Part shown: piece by piece, positions 20,126-30,404 of the stretch
How the letters are laid out: every line of letters begins with the position of its first letter
Position numbering within the stretch: position 1 is the first letter of the stretch
Origin: Anadara kagoshimensis
Taxonomy: Eukaryota; Mollusca; Bivalvia; Arcoida; Arcidae
DNA length: 64,000 nt
Assembly: GCA_021292105.1 (NCBI GenBank)
Contig: CM037868.1
Location: 30,998,578-31,062,577, forward strand
Direction: 5' to 3'
Notes under the pieces: generated by a model
The model's database searches: none
Told to the model about the DNA's origin: nothing
Seen by the model: only the letters and a program-made list of their open reading frames with translations
Translations under genes and position numbers: made by a program

Positions 20126-21367
20126 CTGTCGCTCAAATGTCCACTAAAGTTGTCGCTCAAATGTCCACTTCAATCGTCGCTCAAATGTCCACTAAAGCCG
20201 TCGCTCAAATGTCGCTCAAATGTCCACTAAAAGCCGTCGCTCAAATGTCCACTAAAGTCGTCGCTTAAATGTCCACTAAAGCCGTCGCTCAAATGTCCAC
20301 TAAAAGCCGTCGCTCAAATGTCCACTAAAGCCGTCGCTCAAATGTCCACTAAAGACGTCGCTCAAATGTCCACTAAAGAGGTCGCTTAAATGTCCACTTA
20401 AATCGTCGCTTAAATGTCCACTAAAGCCGTCGCTCAAATGTCCACTAAAGCCGTCGTTAAAACGTCCACCTAAATCGTCGCTCAAATGTCCATTAAAGCC
20501 GTTGCTCCAATGTCCACTTAAAGCGTCGCTCAAATGTCCACTAAAGCCGTCGCTCAAATGTCCACTAAAGTCGTCGCTTAAATGTCCACTAAAGACGTCG
20601 CTCAAATGTCCACTAAAGACGTCGCTTAAATGTCCACTTAAATCGTCGCTTAAATGTCCACTAAAACCGTCGCTCAAATGTCATCTAAAGCCGTCGTTAA
20701 AATGTCCACCTAAATCGTCGCTCAAATGTCCACTAAAGACGTCGCTTAAATGTCCACTAAAGTCGTCGCTCAAATGTCCACTAAAGCCGTCGTTCAAATG
20801 TCCACCTAAATCGTCGCTCAAATGTCCACTAAAGCCGTCGTTCAAATGTCCACCTAAATTGTCGCTCAAATGCCCACTAAAGACGTCGCTTAAATGTCCA
20901 CTAAAGTCGTCGCTCAAATGTCCACTAAAGACGTCGCTTAAATGTCCACTAAAGTCGTCGCTTAAATGTCCACTAAAGACGTCGCTCAAATAACCACTAA
21001 AGTCGTCGCTTAAATGTCCACTAAAGACGTCGCTCAAATGTCCACTAAAGACGTCGCCTAAATGTCCACTTAAATCGTCGCTCAAATGTCCACTAAAGCC
21101 GTCGCTCAAATGTCCACTAAAACCGTCGTTCAAATGTCCACCTAAATCGTCGCTCAAATGTTCACTAAAGACGTCGCTTAAGTGTCCACTGAAGTCGTCG
21201 CTCAAATGTCCACTAAAGTCGTCGCTCAAATGTCCACTAAAGACGTCGCTTAAATGTCCACTAAAGTCGTCGCTTAAATGTCCACTAAAGACGTCGCTCA
21301 AATGTCCACTAAAGCCGTCGCTTAAATGTCCACTAGGAGTTTTTTTTAATTTTCGCTCAAATGTCCT
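20126..21367 (+). repeat. 24-bp minisatellite, about 50 units
   Basis: The unit is 24 bases, core GTCGCTCAAATGTCCACTAA plus four variable bases (AGCC, AGTC, AGAC, ATCG types). Because 24 is a multiple of 3, both strands carry long frames with an 8-residue period: SGHLSDGF-like on the minus strand (frames at 20300-20677 and 20681-21379) and LKCPLKTS-like on the plus strand. No signal peptide, flanking exon or codon preference supports translation. Variant units are mixed, with CTCAAA and CTTAAA subtypes interspersed. Confidence 0.95.
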
Positions 21368-21439
21368 GCGCTCGTTCAATCATAAACAATCAAACAAGCC
21401 ACGACTATAAGACAAGACAAATATAAAAATAAATATGGT

Positions 21440-22500
21440 GTGACAGGGGAAATAAAATCCCCGAACTTGGAAGGACACTGTGGTAAATGTCCAACGGATG
21501 TAGTACTATTGGGGCTTTGAATAAAATATTCCTGCATGTACTTATCAGCGTACAACTCTATTCCACTTAAGTGTAATTATATCATGAAGTAGAGAAAATG
21601 CATTTTTTGTTGCTTAATTCAACTTAAGTTGAGTTAGCTAGGGTTAAGTTGAATTAATTTCACATTAAGATACTTAATCCTAGATTAAGTGGCGTTAATT
21701 CTAGATTTAGCAAATTAATCCTACTCATTCCATTGTTATCCATCTATATATGGTTAAAGTACTAACGTGTGAAAATCTCGACTTTGTAAAAGCACTAGAA
21801 TGATATCCAGTACTGTGGTTATATTACTGTCGGGACCACTCATTTTTAAAATTCCTGACTTTGGACGGGTTAAAGTCCAGTGGTGTGGTTGTGGTACTGT
21901 TGGGACCACTTATTATAAAATTCCCGACTTTAGATGGGTAGTTAAGTAAAAGTCCAGTGATGTGTATATAGTACTATTGCTACATTGATTATAATATTCC
22001 TGACTTTGGAAGGGTACTGGAGTAAATGTCAAGTGGTGTGGTTATACATGTAGTACTATTATGTCATTGAATAAAAATCTTGATCTTGGAAAGGCACCGA
22101 AGTAACTGTCCAGTGGTGTGGTTTAAATACTATTTGGAAATTGATTATAAAATTCCTTACTTTGGACAGGCACTGGGGTATATATATATATATCTAGTGG
22201 TGTGGTTAAAGCAGTATTAATATTGGGACTACTGACTGCGACTTTAGACAAGCACTTGGGTAAATGCCTTGTTGTGTGTTGAAAATACTATTATGACCTT
22301 GATTTTAAAATTATATACTTCCCAGTGGCGTTGATAAAATAAATGTGATATGGATCATAAATTATAACATTCCCTTCTTTGGAGAGGCACTAAAGAAAAA
22401 TTACCAGTGGTATGGTTTCAGTACTATTGGGTCACAGATTATATATTCCCCGACATTAGACAAGCATTGGAGTAAATGTCAAGTGGTTAAGGTCAAATAA
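21440..22500 (+). repeat. Old tandem array, unit about 75-95 bp
   Basis: The word CCAGTGGTGTGGTT and its variants recur at about 21808, 21877, 21955, 22031, 22111, 22196, 22270, 22404 and 22478. Between them lie TATAAAATTCC and GACTTTGGA words. Unit lengths vary and identity is low, so the array is old. The stretch 21540-21760 in the middle is not clearly repetitive and contains several TTAAGT/ACTTAA-type words. Confidence 0.75.
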
Positions 22501-22558
22501 CATAGAATCATTTGGAAAAAAAATTACTGATACTAGATCTTCTAAAGTCCTAGTATGG

Positions 22559-23225
22559 AATTCCGACCGATTTATCCCCTTATATGATGTTATTATATAA
22601 TTAATAAATTCCATCTTTATGATTGGCTAAAACGGTAACACGTGACCATTTGATCTCACATCATATACCACGGATTTTCCGGTGAATATCAAATTCGTTG
22701 TACGTCATCGATTTTTGTTGACGTTCTCCGTAAAATGATTAGAACGTCATCAATTAAGTGTACGCAAGTGATTGTGTCTTATTTTTTCATAGAACGTTGA
22801 CGTTATGGCATTATCAATTTACAATGTAGTGTGTAATTGATTGCGTCTCATCCGGAATGCCATTTATTTTTTCATAGAATCAGACTTATTTAAAGTCAGA
22901 TTGGTCTAACTAATGCGGGATAATTTTAGTGTGATCAACCAGTGTGGGCAGGGAAATCTAACATTGGTAAAATAGTTAGATTGCCTGGTCACAGGTTTGA
23001 GAAAACATTGTCAACCGAAGTGCCACAGTGGCTAAATTATATAATAAAACAGTTATGGACTTTTTAGTGGTTGTATATGGTGTGATATTCACCGGAAAAA
23101 TAAATATTGACCTCGGCTGTCGCCTCGATCAATATTTATTTTTCCGGTGAATATCACACCATATACAACCACTAAAAAGTCCATAATTGTATAATATTGA
23201 CCTGTGATGTACAGGGGTAAATCCC
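22559..23225 (+). mobile_element. Foldback-type non-autonomous element
   Basis: GATTTATCCCCTT near the left edge and AGGGGTAAATCCC near the right edge form a worn inverted pair. Inside, TTTTCCGGTGAATATC occurs at 22675-22690 and again within the large hairpin at 23053-23186. No coding capacity is present. The outer limits are approximate. Confidence 0.5.
23053..23186. repeat. Perfect 58-bp inverted repeat with 18-base loop
   Basis: The arms 23053-23110 and 23129-23186 are exact reverse complements base by base. The outer ends read TTATGGACTTTTTAGTGG and CCACTAAAAAGTCCATAA. The loop is CCTCGGCTGTCGCCTCGA. Perfect arms imply recent formation or ongoing correction. Confidence 0.95.
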
Positions 23226-23394
23226 ACATGTGATTATTGAATAAATCGTGATGGCAGACACATGTGTCTCGTTATCTGTTCCGTGTTTGAGCTAAGATGG
23301 ATACGCCCATGGTAGCAGCATCAACATCACATCTTACATACGACTTTAATTTGAGATACTGCTTACACACCTTTTGCTCAGTATTAAGGAGACA

Positions 23395-23656
23395 GCGTAT
23401 CGACTGGTTCACCCGGTGTCAGGTTTTTGTTACTTGGTAAATGGTATGCTAGAATACTGCATACTGACTCTGTGAGCTAGCACCTTAAAGTCGCCATTGG
23501 TGTGTGCTAGCTATAGTACAAGACCGACCATAACACACAATAGCTAATCTCAAACATAAAAACTTGTTCTTAAATTAATCCTTACAGATTAAAAGACTTG
23601 CTCTAATCACGGTCTGCTGAAACATTGATGTTGCTGATGGAACGTAAAACAACTTT
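23395..23656 (+). mobile_element. SINE family B, 5'-truncated
   Basis: The body matches 17600-17840: ACTGACTCTGTGAGCTAGCA, CCTTAAAGTCGCC, ACACACAATAGC and a GATTAA pair. The tRNA-like head is missing or unrecognisable and the ACCA tail is absent. Confidence 0.75.
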
Positions 23657-24109
23657 TTAGGTAACATCTTCTTCTAAGCTCGGTCAAGGTCACCTTTATT
23701 TCTAGAAAATACATTGACCTTTAACAGATAAGTAATGTTGATATTGATATTTATGAGGTCGACACACCTGGAATAAAACTATCTTATGAATTTATTTTTA
23801 ATTGAAGGAAATGAGTTTTTTTTTAAGTATAATATAGATAAAATGGTATTTTGAGATATAATATTGAAATATGAACAATTATAGTGTTTATTAAAATTAG
23901 TCATATCATTTAATTTGTTTTTAATTTCATCTTGTTTTTAAAGGAAACGTGTGGCGATATTTTTAATTACACTTGTATATTCATATGTAGGACATTGTAA
24001 CCCAGTTACAAGGTCAGGTTGTTATGGCATTAAGGCTTTACCTGACTTTCTTTTTTAAAAAAGAGGTCTGTTTGGGTATTTAACACACTTCATTAAATGC
24101 AAATTGGAG
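23657..24109. other. No feature recognised
   Basis: AT-rich sequence without supported exons. Confidence 0.5.
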
Positions 24110-24345
24110 ATTTGAAATTTAAAAATCAAGCTATTTCATTCAAAATTTAAAAATCAAGCTATTTTATTCAAAATTTAAAAATCAAGCTATTTCATTCAAA
24201 ATTTAAAAATCAAACTATTTCATTCAAAATTAAAAAAAATCAAGCTATTTTATTCAAAATTTTAAAATCAAGCTATTTCATTCAAAATTTAAAAAATCAA
24301 GATATTTCATTTAAAATTAAAAAATCAAGCTATTTCATTCAACAT
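24110..24345. repeat. Tandem repeat, about 30-bp unit, about 8 copies
   Basis: The word AATCAAGCTATTTCATTCAA recurs about every 29-31 bases, joined by AATTTAAAA spacers. Units are highly similar. Confidence 0.9.
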
Positions 24346-25379
24346 GTCATACTATCTAAAGTGTAAATAAAATTGTGTAATTGAAAAGATCATGCAAATA
24401 CTGTGTATATGAGTTTATACTTGTAGTTTGGATGAGTCAAATTGTAAAAAGTGTGGTACCTATAAAGTTAATTGGGGGAAATAGCTCAAATATTGGGAAA
24501 ATATTATGAATTTTTTTGCCATTTGGATTGGAACCAAATTTCGGCCCTAAATTATGGTTAGAAAAGTCCTAGAGGTTGTAAAAAAATCTATACATTAGCG
24601 TAACCGCATTTAGGGTAAAAGGCACGTGTCTACACCTTATTTTGACAAAAATATTGATGTATTAAAATTTTTTAAATAGTTTCAATTCATACAAGTTTCT
24701 TTTTCCAGTGTTTCTACTGCATAGTTTTCTCTTTCCACTGTTATCATGTTACGCTCAAGATTACTGCTTTTCACTTTGGTCTGCCTGGCCGGTATTCGAG
24801 CCCCGACCTTCCACAAACGAAACAAGCACCAAATAAAGTCAATATTTGTCTCTAAATAAACGATTTTAGTCTTAATGTTTTACAGCATACGATGTATAAT
24901 ACAGAATTGAAACACTCCGAATTGCGCGTTTGTCGATCGAGGATATCCCCTCACGCACCTTCCCCCATCGACGCTCTGCGCTTCATGCACAAACGAAAAC
25001 TTCGTCTGTGTATACATGATATCTCGGACCCAGCTACGCCCTGTTAAGTATATAGATATTAATATTCATTAATATTTAAAGCAGGTTGTATTATTATAGA
25101 ATGGAAATCTCCAATAAATAAAAATTTTCTGCTAATATATTTAACCTGATGTTTATCAGCTAAAATAGTGTTGCTTTATCTTGAAAAGAAATTTTTCTGA
25201 CTTTTCTATGATACCCTACTCCACAAAACTCGGTTTTCAAGGTTTCTTCCGAGGGACCCCGTGACTTGCGGTACCTTTTATCATACATGTGCTTTTTACG
25301 TATACATTCAATCAATACCCGGTTCACGGTTGAACAGATAAATAACTGACAAGTCAAAATTCCGGACAATAACTATGTT
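24346..25379. other. No gene; one SINE-head relic
   Basis: CCGGTATTCGAGCCCCGACC at 24790-24809 is an inverted B-box-like relic of a tRNA-derived SINE. The minus-strand open frame at 25160-25369 has no recognisable features. Confidence 0.45.
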
Positions 25380-25875
25380 ATAAAGCAATTTAAATCTTCA
25401 CTTGAAAGCAAAGATGTTATTTCTAAAGACGTCAGTTCGCTTGCACCCATCACTAGGATGGGCATAAGTGGTTCTCTCAAAACTTTATAGAATTACATGG
25501 TTATATTCTAGCATAAAATATCATCAACAAGTATGTCTAAAAATTATTTAAATTATTTCAATCATAATTGAAGTGCTTATTTTAATGTTTATTCATAATA
25601 TTTTATATTTATTATATATATTTTTATGCAGTAAATGAAAGATTTTGTTGATGAATATGGCCGATATAATAATATAATTATATAATAATGCATTGATAAG
25701 AGAAAGAAAGAGGAATAACTCTTTCAGTATGATCGACTAACTAAAAAGCGTGTCCAGGCGTGATTATATACAAACCACAGCAATGAACATGTATAGACAT
25801 TGTTATGATAAAAACGATCTTACGACCGACTTATGTGTTCTTGTGTTTTAAAATTACTCCCCTCCTCCCTCCCAC
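25380..25875 (+). repeat. Diverged tandem duplication, left unit
   Basis: AATCTTCACTTGA..GCAAAGAT followed by GTCAGTTCGCTTGCACCCAT at 25390-25450 recurs at 26507-26570. GAGGAATAACTCT at about 25710 recurs at about 26782. The period is about 1.07-1.12 kb. No coding potential is evident. Confidence 0.85.
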
Positions 25876-25884
25876 CTCCTCTCT

Positions 25885-25921
<37 letters not shown>
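25876..25921. repeat. (CT)n microsatellite
   Basis: A CT tract, continuous from about 25889, directly followed by CGGAGTTTAACTCCG, a short palindrome. Confidence 0.95.
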
Positions 25922-25925
<4 letters not shown>

Positions 25926-26207
25926 GTTTAACTCCGTGTATAGGACCCGTCGAACATAAACAAGAAAGTCACCATCAGAGAGACAGTTTTATTAATTAAC
26001 AAATTATTTAATAAACGATATATTTCGACCGACTTGTTGATACTCAACTTGTTTTATTTGAATCTCTCTCTCTCTCTCTCTTTCTGGATTTGAATGGAAT
26101 TGAAAGGAAAGGGAAATAAGTTGAAAATAATCAAAATATATTTTATCATTGTTAATTTTAGATTCTTCTAATATTGTTGATGTAAGTAACAATAAAAAAA
26201 AAACATA

Positions 26208-26390
26208 CTTATCCATTACCGAATCACAATCCAGAAGCAAAGTAAAAACTTTGGAACTGACAAGTTAGGCTAGACACGTGAACTTCCACCAGGGAAGTGA
26301 GGCCGGGTGCTCCGGAAGGGTAAGCACCTCCTGTTTAGCTAGCTACACCCGTCACGTGTGTAATCAAAATTGTGTGAAAGGAACAAAAAA
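26208..26390 (-). mobile_element. Retroelement 3' tail fragment
   Basis: This is the non-coding tail of the family at 3290-3660 and 7943-8306. Shared words include CAAAGTAAAAACTTTGGAAC and AGCTAGCTACACC. The coding part is absent. It sits in the junction of the 1.1-kb tandem duplication. Confidence 0.8.
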
Positions 26391-26494
26391 CAAAATAATG
26401 AAGGAAGACATGTAATCAAGTAGTTTACCCTGGTATATTTGACATATGGAACAAAAACACAAAAGTCATCATGAGAGATACAGTTTCATTAATT

Positions 26495-26885
26495 TAACAA
26501 TTACAAATCTTCACTTGATAGCAAAGATTTTATTTCAAAAGATGTCAGTTCGCTTGCACCCATCACTAGGATGGGCGTAGGTGGTTTTCTCAATACTGTC
26601 TAAAAATGCTTGATTTTATTCTAGCATGAATAAAAAAACCACAAGTTTGTCTAAAATTGTTAAAATTATTTCGTGTTTTACATCTATTATTTTTTTTCAA
26701 AATCTGTAAGATAAAAAAATGTTTTGAAAATCTCTGAGCTATAAATATTATTGCATAATAATTCATAAATTAGGAAAACAAGAGGAATAACTCTATCAAT
26801 GTACATTATAGAATATAATCGGCTTACTAAAATGCATTTACAGGCGTGATGATATACAAACACTAACCATTCATAACCTGTCATT
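26495..26885 (+). repeat. Diverged tandem duplication, right unit
   Basis: It matches 25380-25800 with substitutions and indels throughout, including the TCGCTTGCACCCATCACTAG word. A GA-microsatellite follows it, in the place where the left unit has a CT tract. Confidence 0.85.
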
Positions 26886-26889
26886 ATCT

Positions 26890-26892
<3 letters not shown>

Positions 26893-26931
<39 letters not shown>

Positions 26932-26942
26932 AAGAGAGAGTC

Positions 26943-26986
<44 letters not shown>
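26893..26986. repeat. (GA)n microsatellite
   Basis: GA repeats are interrupted twice by GTCGGAA. Serine/leucine-rich antisense frames across it are not genes. Confidence 0.95.
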
Positions 26987-26988
<2 letters not shown>

Positions 26989-27321
26989 TTGTGTTTGATA
27001 TTTGCTTTGATATTCAATTCAAAGGCTACATTAAATCTTTGTTTTATTATATATATATATATTATTATTAACGAATTGAAAGAAATGTTTATCACATATA
27101 GTAGATATTTGATATTTAAGATTTGGTTCGATCTTAGCAGTCCAACAGATGGCCTTTTTGTCTATTTCTAGTCAAATTAGGTGGCCGATAAGTGTAATTG
27201 TCATTTTTCTCATTTAATCTCTTTTATCTGTTTAATTTTTTTATCAGTATTGAGAAAATTGAAAAAATTAACCGATAATAAACGATTATTTCAGGAAAAT
27301 TATATGTAGCTGGTGTCGGAT

Positions 27322-27478
27322 ACCTGAAGTACGTTACTTATTCAACATTGCAGCGTTCAACATTGAATAAGTAAACAGTTACTTATTCAACATTCGCAAA
27401 TATTTTCGTTTCATTTATAAAACATCAAATAAAACAAATTTTATCACATTTCACGATTAAGTGTCACTACCAAGTATA
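27322..27478 (+). repeat. Leader of the 180-bp satellite, first copy
   Basis: This non-satellite segment contains ACTTATTCAACATTGCAGCG and an inverted CTTATTCAA/TTGAATAAG pair, and ends with TTTCACGATTAAGTGTCACT where the first monomer begins. It recurs almost unchanged at 30265-30404, again directly before satellite monomers. Confidence 0.9.
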
Positions 27479-30250
27479 GTTATCCCCAATGCCTCGGAAC
27501 ACATTGGCTTAAAGCTTCAATGTAAGCCCATAGCATTATACAGTGTATTTCCTATAGACGGAAAGTAAAAGCCTGAGCAAAGTGAAGCTTTCACTGTGCT
27601 CGAAATTTCGCAATACCATTTTGTAATACTATGCTTAGGCAATGTCACTACAAGTATGGTTACCCCCAGTGCCTCGGAACACATTGGCTTAAAGCTTCAA
27701 TGTAAGCCCATACCATTATACAGTGTATTTCATATAGACGGAAGTAAAAAGCCTGAGCAAAGTGAAGCTTTCACTGTGCTCGAAATTTCGCAATACCATT
27801 TTGTAATACTATGCTTAGGCAATGTCACTACCAAGTATGGTTACCACCCGTGCCTCGGAACACATTGGCTTAAAGCTTCAATGTAAGCCCATACCATTAT
27901 ACAGTGTATTTCCTATAGACGGAAAGTAAAAAGCCTGAGCAAAGTGAAGCTTTCACTGTGCTCGAATTTCGCAATACCATTTTGTATACTATGCTTAGGC
28001 AATGTCACTACCAAGTATGGTTACCCCGTGCCTCGGAACACATTGGCTTAAAGCTTCAATGTAAGCCCATACCATTATACAGTGTATTTCCTATAGACGG
28101 AAAGTAAAAATCCTGAGCAAAGTGAAGCTTTCACTGTGCTCCAAATTTCGAAATACCATTTTGTACTACTATGCTTAGGCAATGTCACTACCAAGTATGG
28201 TTACCCCCAGTGCCTCGGAACACATTGGCTTAAAGCTTCAATGTAAGCCCATACCATTATATAGTGTATTTCATATAGACGGAAAATAAAGAGCCTGAGC
28301 AAAGTGAAGCTTTCACTGTGCTCGGAATTTCGAAATATCATTTTGTACTCCTATGCTTAGGTAATGTCACTACCAAGTATGGTTACCCCTAGTGCCTCGG
28401 AACACATTGGCTTAAAGCTTCAATGTAAGCCCATACCATTATACAGTGTATTTCATGAAGACGGAAAGTAAAGTGCCTAAGCAAAGTGAAGCTTTCACTG
28501 TGCTCGAAATTTCAGAACATCATTTTTTACTACTATGATTAGGCAATGTCACTACCAAGTATGGTTACCCCCAGTGCCTCGAAACACATTGGTTTAAAGC
28601 TTCAATATAAGCCAATACCATTATACAGTGTATTTCATATAGACGGAAAGTAAAAAGCCTGAGCAAAGTGAAGCTTTCACTGTCTCGAATTTCGCAATAC
28701 CATTTTGTATACTGTGCTTAGGCAATGTCACTACCAAGTATGGTTACCCCCGTGCCTCGGAACACATTGGCTTAAAGCTTCAATGTAAGCCCATACCATT
28801 ATACAGTGTATTTCATATAGACGGAAAGTAAAAAGCCTGAGCAAAGTGAAGCTTTCACTGTGCTGGAATTTCGAAATACCATTTTGTACTACTATGCTTA
28901 GGCAATGTCACTACTAAGTATGGTTACCCCCAGTGCCTCGGAACACATTGGCTTAAAGCTTCAATGTAAGCATACCATTATACAGTGTATTTCATATAGA
29001 CGGAAAGTAAAAAGCCTGAGCAAAGTGAAGCTTTCACACTGCTCGGAATTTCGAAATACCATTTTGTACTACTATGCTTAGGCAATGTCACTACCAAGTA
29101 TGGTTACCCCCAGTGCCTCGGAACACATTGGCTTAAAGCTTCAATGTAAGCCATACCATTATACAGTGTATTTCATATAGACGGAAGTAAAAAGCCTGAG
29201 CAAAGTGAAGCTTTCACTGTGCTCGGAATTTCGAAATACCATTTTGTACTACTATGCTTAGCAATGTCACTACCAAGTATGGTTACCCCCAGTGCCTCGG
29301 AACACATTGGCTTAAAGCTTCAATGTAAGCCCATACCATTATACAGTGTATTTCATATAGACGGAAAGTAAAAGCCTGAGCAAAGAAGCTTTCACTGTGC
29401 TCGGAATTTCGAAATACCATTTGTACTACTATGCTTAGGCAATGTGACTACCAAGTATGGTTACCCCCAGTGCCTCGGAACACATTGGCTTAAAGCTTCA
29501 ATGTAAGCCCATACCATTATACAGTGTATTTCATAAGACGGAAAGTAAAGTGCCTAAGCAAAGTGAAGCTTTCACTGTGCTCGGAATTTCAGAACATCAT
29601 TTTTACTACTATGCTTAGGCAATGTCACTACCAAGTATGGTTACCCCCAGTGCCTCGGAACACATTGGCTTAAAGCTTCAATGTAAGCCCATACCATTAT
29701 ACAGTGTATTTCATAAGACGGAAAGTAAAGTGCCTGAGCAAAGTGAAGCTTTCACTGTGCTCGGAATTTCGAACATCATTTTTACTACTATGCTTAGGCA
29801 ATGTCACTACCAAGTATGGTTACCCCCAGTGCCTCGGAACACATTGGCTTAAAGCTTCAATGTAAGCCATACCATTATACAGTGTATTTCATATAGACGG
29901 AAAGTAAAAAGCCTGAGCAAAGTGAAGCTTTCACTGTGCTCGGAATTTCAGAACATCATTTTTACTACTATGCTTAGGCAATGTCACTACCAAGTATGGT
30001 TACCCCCAGTGCCTCGAACACATTGGCTTAAAGCTTCAATATAAGCCATACCATTATACAGTGTATTTCATATAGACGGAAAGTAAAAAGCCTGAGCAAA
30101 GTGAAGCTTTCACTGTGCTCGAATTTCGCAATACCATTTTGTATACTATGCTTAGGCAATGTCACTACCAAGTATGGTTACCCCCAGTGCCTCGGAACAC
30201 ATTGGCTTAAAGCTTCAATGTAAGCCCATATCATTATACATTATATTATA
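27479..30250 (+). repeat. 180-bp satellite, sub-array 1a (16 monomers)
   Basis: Sixteen occurrences of GCCTCGGAACACATTGG-type sites are spaced about 176-183 bases. The monomer has two short dyads: AGTGAA/TTCACT around GCT, and GGCTTA/TAAGCC. Monomers here are more diverse than in sub-array 1b and carry many one-base deletions. The CTATAGACGG and CATATAGACGG subtypes are mixed. Confidence 0.95.
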
Positions 30251-30264
30251 TATAGACAAATAAG

Positions 30265-30404
30265 ACCTGAAGTAGTTACTTATTCAACATTGCAGCGTTC
30301 AACATTGAATAAGAACAGTTACTATTCAACGTTCGCAAATATTTTTGTTTCATTCATAAAACATCAAATAAACAAATTTGTACATTTCACGATTATGTCA
30401 CCAG
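30265..30404 (+). repeat. Leader of the 180-bp satellite, second copy
   Basis: It matches 27322-27478 with small deletions and marks the start of sub-array 1b. The preceding TATATTATATATAGAC joins the last monomer of 1a to the leader. Confidence 0.9.

Noticed and set aside
20300..21379. SGHLSDGF-repeat protein gene on the minus strand
   Set aside because: Periodicity follows directly from the 24-bp unit, the opposite strand is equally open, and no flanking exon, signal peptide or start context supports a gene.
26871..27095. Leu/Ser-rich minus-strand frame
   Set aside because: It is a translation of the GA microsatellite at 26893-26986.
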